Source: Methylocaldum sp002005105
GTDB taxonomy: Bacteria > Pseudomonadota > Gammaproteobacteria > Methylococcales > Methylococcaceae
Assembly (NCBI RefSeq): GCF_051027545.1
Contig: NZ_CP194902.1
Coordinates: 1-64,000 of the forward strand
DNA: 64,000 nt
Reading direction: 5' to 3'
Within the stretch, counting starts at the first letter, position 1; every line of letters begins with the position of its first letter. The notes under the pieces were generated by a model that was not told the origin of the DNA, ran no database searches, and worked only from the letters and a program-made list of their open reading frames with translations. Shown in pieces: positions 1-11,562 of the stretch. The translations under genes were made by a program, and so were the position numbers.

Positions 1-10
1 GACAAAAGAA

Positions 11-44
11 TAAGGCCCCGTTGCCATTTAGGCGACGGGGCTTT
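11..44 (-). terminator. Rho-independent terminator of the rRNA operon
   Basis: On the minus strand a GC-rich stem (about 11 bp with one C-A mismatch, 5-base loop TAAAT) is followed by a T-rich tract (TTATTCTTTT). It lies about 10 bases past the 3' end of 5S rRNA, where the rrn transcript would end. Confidence 0.85.
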
Positions 45-54
45 GGGTAAGAGG

Positions 55-170
55 TGCCTGGCGGTGACCTACTTTCGCACAGGGATCTGCACTATCATCG
101 GCGCTGAGCGGTTTCACTTCCGAGGTCGGGATGGGGTCGGGTGGTTCCCGCTCGCTCTGGCCACCAGGCA
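55..170 (-). rRNA. rrf: 5S ribosomal RNA
   Basis: Last gene of the rrn operon. The minus strand shows the TGCCTGG...CCAGGCA closing helix of bacterial 5S rRNA and the conserved internal region around ACCCCATCCCGACCTCGGAAG. The length of about 116 nt fits. It lies about 95 bases downstream of 23S. The exact ends are estimated from the closing helix. Confidence 0.93.
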
Positions 171-265
171 AAACTGGTTTTGAGTCGAGCTTTTATTTTT
201 TAGCTCTTCACTCGGACAACGTACACGGCGTTTGTGTCATCACCCAAACGGTTTGGGTGTTATAT

Positions 266-3154
<2,889 letters not shown>

Positions 3155-3261
3155 ATATAACCCCAACTCGTCTGGGATCATATGCATGCTGACACAGAAC
3201 GCTCGCTTTCAGAATGGCTTGCGCCATTCCCACTCGCGTTTACAGTGTACGTTGTCCAAGT

Positions 3262-3272
3262 TGTTAAAGAGC
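3262..3272 (-). promoter_or_regulatory. boxA antitermination element in the 16S-23S spacer
   Basis: The minus strand reads GCTCTTTAACA, matching the NusB/S10-binding boxA of rrn operons. It lies between tRNA-Ala and 23S, the usual position of the spacer boxA. A second copy lies in the leader before 16S. Confidence 0.8.
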
Positions 3273-3351
3273 TGTCGTCATCGCTTAAGCAATGACTCGC
3301 AAGCGTGTCGGATTCACACCAAGCCGCTTGCGACTCATTACTCCAGGATAG

Positions 3352-3427
3352 TGGTGGAGCCAGGGAGGATCGAACTCCCGACCTCCTGCGTGCAAGGCAG
3401 GCGCTCTCCCAGCTGAGCTATGGCCCC
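3352..3427 (-). tRNA. tRNA-Ala(TGC)
   Basis: A 76-nt cloverleaf including encoded CCA. The acceptor stem is GGGGCCA/TGGCTCC, the anticodon loop CTTGCAC gives TGC, and the T loop TTCGATC is present. It is the standard second tRNA of a bacterial 16S-23S spacer. Confidence 0.96.
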
Positions 3428-3436
3428 CGAAAGTCA

Positions 3437-3513
<77 letters not shown>

Positions 3514-3631
3514 GCGCTCATTCGATTCAAGTCTGCGCCTTCGGCTTTCGAGTTCCGAGCAACAGACCCGTGCTCTTAACGGCTGATCAAGCAATGGTTG
3601 TGGACACTTGCATCCTTGAGCGGTTCTCAAT

Positions 3632-5172
<1,541 letters not shown>

Positions 5173-5309
5173 AAACTTACTCTCCGATTGCTCGGATTAA
5201 TTTGACTCGACGTGCGCTTGACTTAATGAAGCGCCTCGTCGAAATCTGGTCAAACTCGCCCAATTCGACACAAGCGCCCACACCATTGCTTGATCAATCT
5301 GTTAAAGAG

Positions 5310-5320
5310 CTTTCGGCGTC
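5310..5320 (-). promoter_or_regulatory. boxA antitermination element in the rrn leader
   Basis: The minus strand reads GCTCTTTAACA about 140 bases upstream of 16S and just downstream of the proximal promoter, the expected place for the leader boxA. Confidence 0.8.
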
Positions 5321-5337
5321 CGCCGCAAAGAAGGATC

Positions 5338-5365
5338 ATTATAAAGACTTTCCATTCCGTGTCAA
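5338..5365 (-). promoter_or_regulatory. rrn promoter P2 (proximal)
   Basis: A perfect sigma70 promoter on the minus strand: TTGACA (5360-5365), a 16-bp spacer, then TATAAT (5338-5343). A GC-rich stretch follows about 10 bases after the -10 box. It lies upstream of the leader boxA and about 165 bases before 16S. Confidence 0.85.
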
Positions 5366-5428
5366 CCCCTCTCTCTCCCTCCCCGCCACCCGCGGCACTC
5401 AAAACCGCCAGCACCGGAAGAGCTGCAC

Positions 5429-5457
5429 ATTATTCCCTAACCCACCCCCCCTGTCAA
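5429..5457 (-). promoter_or_regulatory. rrn promoter P1 (distal), overlapping the end of tyrS
   Basis: TTGACA (5452-5457), a 17-bp spacer that starts with a G run, and AATAAT (5429-5434) on the minus strand. The -35 box overlaps the tyrS stop codon. With the site at 5338-5365 this makes a tandem P1/P2 arrangement typical of rrn operons. Confidence 0.7.
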
Positions 5458-6662
5458 CTGCTCGGGTTTAATAATTTAACTTTTGCGATTTTCCGTTTTC
5501 CTACCTGGACGATGTAAGACGCCCCTGCTTTCAAGGCGACCTGTCGGTCAGAGATCTTCTCCCCGTCAACTTTTACGCCGCCTTGAAGAATGAGGCGGTT
5601 CGATTCCGAGGTGCTAGAAGCCAGCCCCAGGTCTTTAAGAAGATTCGCTATCGGGTAGCCGGCTTCCCCCGCTGTCAGCTCCTGCTCTTCGAGATCTTCA
5701 GGAATCAAACCCTGCTTAAAGCGGGCCTCAAAATTCTCCAAAGCACTCTTGGCCGAAGTCGATCCATGAAACCTAGTCACGATTTCTTGCGCGAATCCAA
5801 CTTTGTAATCGCGCGGATTCGCTCCCTCACTGCAGTGCCGTTTCCAAGTGCCGATCTCAGATAACGGGGTAAAACTCAGCAGCTCCATGTAACGCCACAT
5901 CAAATCGTCGGATATCGACATCAGCTTTCCGAACATTTCATCAGATGGCTCGGCAATTCCGACGTAGTTGCCCAGCGACTTCGACATTTTCTGCACGCCA
6001 TCCAATCCTTCTAGGATCGGCATCGTGATAACGACTTGAGGCTTCAGCCCGAACGCCTCCTGCAATTGGCGTCCGACTAACAGATTGAATTTTTGGTCCG
6101 TCCCACCCAATTCAACATCAGCCTTCATAGCGACCGAGTCGTACCCCTGAATGAGCGGATAGAGAAATTCATGGATCGCTATCGGCTGTCCGCTCTTATA
6201 TCTATTGTTGAAGTCATCCCTCTCCAGCATTCGTGCGACAGTGTGTTTAGCGGCCAACTGAATCAACTCCGCCGAGGTCATGGCGTTCATCCAACTGGAA
6301 TTGAACATAACCAGGGTCTTTTCGGGGTGCAAAATTTTATAAATTTGCTCCTCGTACGTCCGGGCATTCTCGATGACCTGGTCGCGGGTCAAAGGTTTCC
6401 GGGTAGCATTTTTTCCGGTGGGATCGCCGATCATTCCGGTAAAGTCGCCGATGAGGAATATGGCCTCATGCCCCAGATCCTGAAACTGTTTCAACTTGTT
6501 CAAAAGGACCGTGTGCCCGAGATGCAGATCCGGTGCCGTGGGATCGAAGCCGGCTTTTACGCGCAGAGGGCGCCTTTCGCCCAACTTCTTGATTAGTTCA
6601 TCTTCTCTGATGATCTCCGCCGTGCCTCGTCCAATCAATGCTAATGCTTCGTCGACAGACAT
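5454..6662 (-). CDS. tyrS: Tyrosyl-tRNA synthetase
   Basis: A 402-residue class I aminoacyl-tRNA synthetase that charges tRNA-Tyr in the cytoplasm. The HIGH-type signature HLGH is at residues 47-50, KMSKS at 225-229, and an S4-like RNA-binding domain with RLILQGGVKVDG lies near the C-terminus. The length matches the shorter TyrS subgroup (TyrZ-like) whose N-terminus contains PTAPDLHLGHTVLLNK. The start is ATG with a weak AGGG upstream. The gene sits directly upstream of the rRNA operon in the same direction, and its stop codon overlaps the distal rrn promoter, so read-through from tyrS could enter rrn. Confidence 0.97.
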   Translation of the reverse strand: MSVDEALALIGRGTAEIIREDELIKKLGERRPLRVKAGFDPTAPDLHLGHTVLLNKLKQFQDLGHEAIFLIGDFTGMIGDPTGKNATRKPLTRDQVIENARTYEEQIYKILHPEKTLVMFNSSWMNAMTSAELIQLAAKHTVARMLERDDFNNRYKSGQPIAIHEFLYPLIQGYDSVAMKADVELGGTDQKFNLLVGRQLQEAFGLKPQVVITMPILEGLDGVQKMSKSLGNYVGIAEPSDEMFGKLMSISDDLMWRYMELLSFTPLSEIGTWKRHCSEGANPRDYKVGFAQEIVTRFHGSTSAKSALENFEARFKQGLIPEDLEEQELTAGEAGYPIANLLKDLGLASSTSESNRLILQGGVKVDGEKISDRQVALKAGASYIVQVGKRKIAKVKLLNPSS

Positions 6663-6971
6663 AGAGAAACCCTGTTGATCGTTTTGGATAAAAAACCACG
6701 AATTGTAAAACAGCGGGCAGATTTACGTCGCTCAGAATTGGTTTGAAGTGTGCACAAGCGGGATCGATGCTTCGCTTGCGGATGTCAATGAAACCCGCTC
6801 ATCGTCCGTGCGATTTGGAGCATTTTTCATTAGACTTGTCGAAGTATGGGTGATTCTATACCAGTGCCAGCAACCGCCTAACAAATACAATCGATCGAGC
6901 ATACAACCGTTTAGAACCTTCGCCAGCAGGTAGATAGATAATTTGACAAACCTGATTCTCTACCTCGCCTC
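6663..6971. other. Divergent intergenic region tyrS / unknown gene
   Basis: About 309 bases between divergent genes. A TTGACA lies near 6943 on the plus strand but has no convincing -10 partner before the ATG at 6972. No gene or repeat was recognised. Confidence 0.4.
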
Positions 6972-8240
6972 ATGACTCAAGTTCACTTTATTAGCCGTTA
7001 TCTCGTCATTCCGGCGGTTTTGACGCTTCTCGTTCTGCTCGCATTGAGCATAGAAACCAAGCCATTGGTGCCGCCGAACCAAGATCCCACCTACGAGTAT
7101 CTGGCCAGAACTCGTCAACTGCTCAGCACGACGGTTCAGCTCACGCAGACTGACAATCCTGAGCGATTGATCGTTCTGACGGCCAACGATCTGACCGCCG
7201 CCGCTAACTTCGCTCTACTTAAAAAGAAATTCGAAGGCCATGCCAATTGCACGATCAGAAAAAACCGATTGAAACTCATTGCAACCATTCGATTGCCGAC
7301 AAATTTGATTCCGCTTTTTCTCAATTTCAGAGTCATCGCCGATGACGCCGAACCGCATGCGGTCATCAAGCAGGTCAAACTCGGCCGTTTGGCCATGCCC
7401 AGAGTGGTGGTCAAATGGCTATTGAACGGTTTCTTGAACTTTACGCCGCTATTTCGATATAGCCAGGTCGGTCATCAATTGGTCAAGGAAATCCGCATTG
7501 TCGATGGGCAGCTACAGGTGGCTGTCAACTGGAACCGCGACGCATTGAGCCAGGCAAAGGGGTTAATAACGGATTTGGCCGATAAAGAGCGATTATTGGT
7601 TTACAACGACAAGCTCGCCGAAACCATCAATCAATCACAACTGAAGCGATTCATACGACTCGGCTCTTTGATGCAACAACTATTCGCCTTGGCCAAGAGC
7701 AGATCCGAAGCTAACGGCGACCCTATCGCGGAAAACCGCGCGCTTATCTTAGTTTTGAGCGCATACGTTAACGGTAAAAACATCGTTCAGTGGCTTCCGT
7801 TAAATCACCAACCGGTAATTCCTTCCCGGCGCGAGGTTCTCCTTAACCGTCGCACGGATACCGCCCAACACTTCATGGCGTCAGCGGCTTTGGCGATGTC
7901 CGGCCACAGTACCTTGGCGAACATGATCGGCCTCGCCAAAGAAATGAATGATACCCACAGTGGCAGCGGTTTCAGTTTCACCGATTTAGCCGCCGATCAT
8001 GCCGGCACACTGTTCGGCAAGACCGCAGTACGCTCGGAAGAAAAGGCACGCAGAGTACAGAATATTCTGAGCCAGAGTGCCGACGAATCTTTGTTTATGC
8101 CGAACATCAAAGACTTGCCGGAAAATTTGAGTCCCGCCGATTTCGCGCAACGTTTCAAGGACATCCAAAGTCCCGAATTCAATGCGTTGAAACAGCAGAT
8201 CGAAGAGCGAATCCTGGCTTGCAGTCTCTATCAGCCGTAA
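6972..8240 (+). CDS. Membrane-anchored protein of unknown function
   Basis: A 422-residue protein whose residues 10-27 form one hydrophobic segment (LVIPAVLTLLVLLALSI), probably an uncleaved anchor that places the rest in the periplasm. The C-terminal third holds a conserved-looking block HFMASAALAMSGHSTLA followed by GSGFSFTDLAADHAG. This recalls the aspartate/glycine-rich pattern of YfiM/DUF2279-type envelope proteins, but the similarity is from memory and weak. The gene is divergent from tyrS and shares a bidirectional terminator with the peroxidase gene. Real coding potential is likely from length and composition; the function is not known. Confidence 0.75.
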   Translation: MTQVHFISRYLVIPAVLTLLVLLALSIETKPLVPPNQDPTYEYLARTRQLLSTTVQLTQTDNPERLIVLTANDLTAAANFALLKKKFEGHANCTIRKNRLKLIATIRLPTNLIPLFLNFRVIADDAEPHAVIKQVKLGRLAMPRVVVKWLLNGFLNFTPLFRYSQVGHQLVKEIRIVDGQLQVAVNWNRDALSQAKGLITDLADKERLLVYNDKLAETINQSQLKRFIRLGSLMQQLFALAKSRSEANGDPIAENRALILVLSAYVNGKNIVQWLPLNHQPVIPSRREVLLNRRTDTAQHFMASAALAMSGHSTLANMIGLAKEMNDTHSGSGFSFTDLAADHAGTLFGKTAVRSEEKARRVQNILSQSADESLFMPNIKDLPENLSPADFAQRFKDIQSPEFNALKQQIEERILACSLYQP

Positions 8241-8310
8241 TCCCCCTAAGGCGCCGTAGACGAAATAATTATCCCTGTCGTGAATATAGCGATGTCCGGC
8301 GCGCGCAAAT

Positions 8311-8342
8311 AAAAAAGCCAGCTCGAAACGAGCTGGCTTTTT
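8311..8342. terminator. Bidirectional rho-independent terminator
   Basis: A perfect 9-bp stem GCCAGCTCG/CGAGCTGGC with AAA loop, flanked by an A run on the left and a T run on the right. It therefore works for the plus-strand gene ending at 8240 and for the minus-strand peroxidase ending at 8364. Confidence 0.9.
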
Positions 8343-8363
8343 GCGAAACGCCGACCGTTGCGG

Positions 8364-9401
8364 TTATTCGTAATTGAACGTCTTGTCCGCATAGCTCGGC
8401 AGGCGCGGCATTTCCTGTTTCGGGAACTCGCCGGTCAGAGCATTGAGGAAAGCTACAAGATCCCCGGTTTGCTCCGGCGTCAGATCTTTGTTCAACTGAA
8501 GCTTGGCCATGACTTTAACGGCGTCCTCCAAGTTCTTGACTTTGCCGTTGTGGAAGTAAGGCGCGGTCAAGGCGGCGTTGCGCAGCGTCGGCACCTTATA
8601 CATGTGCTTGTCGGCTTCGTTCTTGGTCACGTCGTAACGGCCCAAATCCTTGGAAAAATCGTATTGGGCCTCGAGATAACCGTTCTGATAAGTGGGAAAC
8701 TTCATGAAGAAACCCGTGCCCTCAGGCAATTGCGGGCCATTGAAAGCGGGCCCCGAATGACAGCTGCTGCAACCGACTTCGGCAAAAGTATTCATGCCCC
8801 GCACCTGCTGCGCGGTCATGGCATTCTTATCGCCGTTGACGTATCGGTCATAAGCGCTGTTCGGCGTAATCAGCGTCCGCTCGTAGGCGGCGATCGCCTT
8901 GGCGGCGTTATCGGCGGTAACGGAATCGGCACCACCGAAAGCAGCGGAAAACGCCTGTACATAACCCGGAATAGACTTCAAGCGAGCAACCACGTCGTCC
9001 CAGCTTTTCATGCCCATTTCGATCGGATTGGTAACCGGCCCCTTGGCTTGCGCTTCGAGGCTCGGTGCCCGCCCATCCCAGAATTGCACCGAATTGAAGG
9101 CAGAGTTCCAAACGGTCGGGGCGCTGCGCCCACCCACCTGTCCGCGCACGCCTACGGAGCCGCCGCGGTTATCCTCGCCGCCGCCCATCACATTGTGGCA
9201 AGAACTGCATGACACCGTGCCGCTAGAGGACAAACGGGGGTCGTGATAGAGCATTTTGCCCAATTCGACTTTAGCGGGCGTGCTCGGATTATCCGCGGGC
9301 TCCGGCGCCTTGCCCGGCAAAGCTTGCCACTCGACCGCCGCAGCAGTCATCGACGCCCCTGCCAGTGCCAGAGCACTGATTAGTAGATTCAGCTTAAACA
9401 T
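8364..9401 (-). CDS. Di-haem cytochrome c peroxidase
   Basis: A 345-residue periplasmic protein that reduces hydrogen peroxide to water using electrons from small c-type cytochromes. A signal peptide spans about residues 1-22. Two haem-binding CxxCH motifs are visible: CSSCH at 65-69 (peroxidatic haem) and CSSCH at 211-215 (electron transfer haem). MauG/CcpA-type sequence such as VPTLRNAALTAPYFHNG lies near residue 290. The length is typical of bacterial CcpA. The start is ATG with AGAGGAG nine bases upstream. It is monocistronic and ends in the bidirectional terminator. Confidence 0.95.
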   Translation of the reverse strand: MFKLNLLISALALAGASMTAAAVEWQALPGKAPEPADNPSTPAKVELGKMLYHDPRLSSSGTVSCSSCHNVMGGGEDNRGGSVGVRGQVGGRSAPTVWNSAFNSVQFWDGRAPSLEAQAKGPVTNPIEMGMKSWDDVVARLKSIPGYVQAFSAAFGGADSVTADNAAKAIAAYERTLITPNSAYDRYVNGDKNAMTAQQVRGMNTFAEVGCSSCHSGPAFNGPQLPEGTGFFMKFPTYQNGYLEAQYDFSKDLGRYDVTKNEADKHMYKVPTLRNAALTAPYFHNGKVKNLEDAVKVMAKLQLNKDLTPEQTGDLVAFLNALTGEFPKQEMPRLPSYADKTFNYE

Positions 9402-9485
9402 AGAATGCTGCTCCTCTCTTCTATTTATTGGGTTCTTCGGCGACGGAAAGGCCGTCGCATCGCTCTATGGAGATAGGGGAAAACC

Positions 9486-9514
9486 CTTATATTGAATTAC
9501 TTTGACAATTGCAA
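9486..9514 (-). promoter_or_regulatory. Candidate promoter of the peroxidase gene
   Basis: On the minus strand TTGCAA (9509-9514), a 17-bp spacer and TATAAG (9486-9491), about 85 bases upstream of the start codon. The spacing is good but the -35 match is only partial. Confidence 0.45.
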
Positions 9515-9668
9515 CCGGAAGCACGGAACCGCACGAGCGCGAAGGCTCGAACCTTCGGAACGGTAAGAAACGGACGAGGCAGGAAATATCGCCGAGGGTT
9601 TCGCTACGCGGATCGCTTAGGCCGAAAGAAGACGGTTAGGGTAGGGTACGATCCGCGGCAACCAGCCA

Positions 9669-9817
9669 GAGCATTTTCGTACCTACCCTGCGGGAACTCG
9701 CGAGTAGGTCGGCAATCCTTTGCCGACCTACGAATACGTGAGTCGATTTACCCTGGCCGATGGCGCCAACGACGTCCGCCAAGCCTGTTATGCCGTATGA
9801 GCGAGATAAAAACGCAC
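9669..9817. repeat. TA-flanked miniature element, copy 1 (short), at the end of ureG
   Basis: About 149 bases. The left end is GAGCATTTTCGTACC; the right end, read on the minus strand, is GTGCGTTTTTATCTCGCTC. These match the ends of the elements at 46979-47354 and 57884-58194. The inside carries the palindrome GTAGGTCGGCAATCC...GCCGACCTAC (9704-9731). The right flank TA lies within the ureG stop codon (CTA, 9817-9819); the left flank is CA. Confidence 0.75.
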
Positions 9818-10437
9818 TAGTCGTGCAGCATCCCCTGGCGGACCACGAGATCCGCAACGCTCTCCAGTCCCTCGCCCGTCTTGAGATTGGTGAAGACGAA
9901 TGGCCGCTCGCCGCGCATCCTCTTGGCGTCGCGCTCCATAACGTCCAAAGAAGCCCCAACATAGGGCGCGAGATCGATCTTGTTAATGACCAGGAGATCC
10001 GAGCGGGTAATGCCCGGCCCGCCCTTACGAGGAATCTTGTCCCCGGCGGCCACGTCGATGACATAAATGGTGAGATCGGCCAATTCCGGACTGAAGGTGG
10101 CGCTCAGATTGTCGCCGCCGCTTTCGACCAGCACGAAATCCAGCTCCGGGAAGCGATGGCATAGATCATCCACCGCTGCGAGGTTCATCGAAGCGTCCTC
10201 CCGGATCGCCGTATGGGGGCAGCCGCCGGTTTCCACGCCCAGAATGCGCTCTTCGGGCAACGCCTGGCTGCGGATCAGGAATTGCTGGTCTTCCCTCGTG
10301 TAGATGTCGTTGGTCACCACGCCAATCTCATAGCGCTCCCGCATCAGCTTGCACAAGGCGTCCACCAGCGCGGTCTTTCCGGAACCGACCGGACCGCCGA
10401 CCCCCACTCTCAATACGTGTCGATATTGATCAGTCAT
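9817..10437 (-). CDS. ureG: Urease accessory GTPase UreG
   Basis: A 206-residue SIMIBI-class GTPase that powers nickel delivery into apo-urease within the UreDFG complex. The P-loop GPVGSGKT is at residues 15-22. The metal-binding CPH motif (ETGGCPHTAIRED) lies near residue 70, followed by VESGGDNL and the NKID guanine-recognition motif. The length is normal. It is the last gene of ureDABCEFG, 10 bases after ureF. Its stop codon TAG is made at the boundary of a miniature element, so the final residues may have been set by that insertion. Confidence 0.97.
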   Translation of the reverse strand: MTDQYRHVLRVGVGGPVGSGKTALVDALCKLMRERYEIGVVTNDIYTREDQQFLIRSQALPEERILGVETGGCPHTAIREDASMNLAAVDDLCHRFPELDFVLVESGGDNLSATFSPELADLTIYVIDVAAGDKIPRKGGPGITRSDLLVINKIDLAPYVGASLDVMERDAKRMRGERPFVFTNLKTGEGLESVADLVVRQGMLHD

Positions 10438-10447
10438 TTCGTTGCTC

Positions 10448-11122
10448 TTATGAACGGAATAATCGCGAGTACTGCACCTCGTGACGGCTGCTGGCTAGAG
10501 CCAGGCCGAAGGCACTCCCGCCGATCTCGTCATCGCTCAGATCGAGCGCTGCCTTCACTCGCTCCGGAAGATGTTCCGCCAGTTGGCTTAGCAGCCGCTG
10601 TCCCGCCGCCTGGCCCAAGGGCACGAGCTTGACCGCGCACAAAACCTGGTTTTCCAGCCAACTCCAAAGGTAACCCAGCAATGCTTCGAACTTCGGGATC
10701 TTCCAGCTTACCGCCGCCAAGCTGAAACCCGTGGCGAGAGTGGCGGACGGGTGCCGTATCCAGGCCTCTGCCCTCTCGACGCTCAAGCCGACGAGAAGTC
10801 TCACCAAGGCTTGTCCACTCTGCCGGTCCTCCGCCCGCAACTCGCTCGTCTCTCGGCAGGCCAGAAGATGGATGCTCCAGCGCTCGACCGAGGCCACATC
10901 GCCTTCAGCCCAGGCATCGTAGAGGCGCGACAGACACGGCAAATCGGTTCTGGTTTGACAGCGTTCGAGAATGCCGGCAATCCACTCGCCCGCCTGCCGC
11001 TCATTTCCGATCCAACCGTCCTCTACCGCGCGCTCCAGGCCTTGCGAATAGCTGTACATGCCGATGGGCAGCGCCGGACTGACCAGTTGCAGCAGTCTCA
11101 CCAGCCCCAGATCAGTGATCAT
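10448..11122 (-). CDS. ureF: Urease accessory protein UreF
   Basis: A protein of about 224 residues that binds UreD and UreG and controls GTP-dependent nickel insertion. The family N-terminus LLQLVSPALPIGMYSYSQGLE and the C-terminal VPLGQAAGQRLL region are clear. I chose the ATG at 11122 (MITDLGLV), which overlaps the ureE stop by 11 bases and has GGGG upstream. An in-frame ATG at 11137 and a GTG at 11149 are alternatives. The overlap indicates translational coupling to ureE. Confidence 0.94.
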   Translation of the reverse strand: MITDLGLVRLLQLVSPALPIGMYSYSQGLERAVEDGWIGNERQAGEWIAGILERCQTRTDLPCLSRLYDAWAEGDVASVERWSIHLLACRETSELRAEDRQSGQALVRLLVGLSVERAEAWIRHPSATLATGFSLAAVSWKIPKFEALLGYLWSWLENQVLCAVKLVPLGQAAGQRLLSQLAEHLPERVKAALDLSDDEIGGSAFGLALASSRHEVQYSRLFRS

Positions 11123-11552
11123 GGTTGTGAGCCCCATGATAAGCCCCACGTTCCGGTTCGAAAGGCATCAACGCATGCTCGATCGTGAGCCCCAATCCTC
11201 GCACCATGTCGTCCAAGACGTGATCCCGCAGATAACGCAGTTCCCCACTATCGATTTGTAAAGCGACATGCCGGTTGCCCAGGTGGTAACAGGCGCGTGC
11301 GAACAATAGGGCATCGGCGGTCCGTACCACCGATACCGGCTCCGCCGCCGCGCGCACCAACACCACGCCGCCATCATCGGCTAGCAAACGGTCGCCGTCG
11401 CGAAGAACGGTACCGCGAGGGAGAAAAACGCCTGCTTCGGCCCCGCTGTCCAGGCGTACCAGCAAACGGGATTTCTGGCGAGCCTCGTAAAGCAGGGTCA
11501 GGGTGTCGTGATGCTCCGCTCCCGGCGGGGCCAATTCTGCGAGTCTAGTCAT
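11112..11552 (-). CDS. ureE: Urease nickel metallochaperone UreE
   Basis: A 146-residue homodimeric nickel chaperone that supplies Ni2+ to UreG. It contains the family core ACYHLGNRHVALQI and RDHVLDDMVRGLGL. The C-terminus is a short histidine-rich tail, YHGAHNHDH, milder than the long His tail of Klebsiella UreE. The ATG at 11552 lies 10 bases after the ureC stop. A longer open frame upstream is only the shadow of ureC. Confidence 0.94.
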   Translation of the reverse strand: MTRLAELAPPGAEHHDTLTLLYEARQKSRLLVRLDSGAEAGVFLPRGTVLRDGDRLLADDGGVVLVRAAAEPVSVVRTADALLFARACYHLGNRHVALQIDSGELRYLRDHVLDDMVRGLGLTIEHALMPFEPERGAYHGAHNHDH

Positions 11553-11562
11553 GCCCCAAGAA

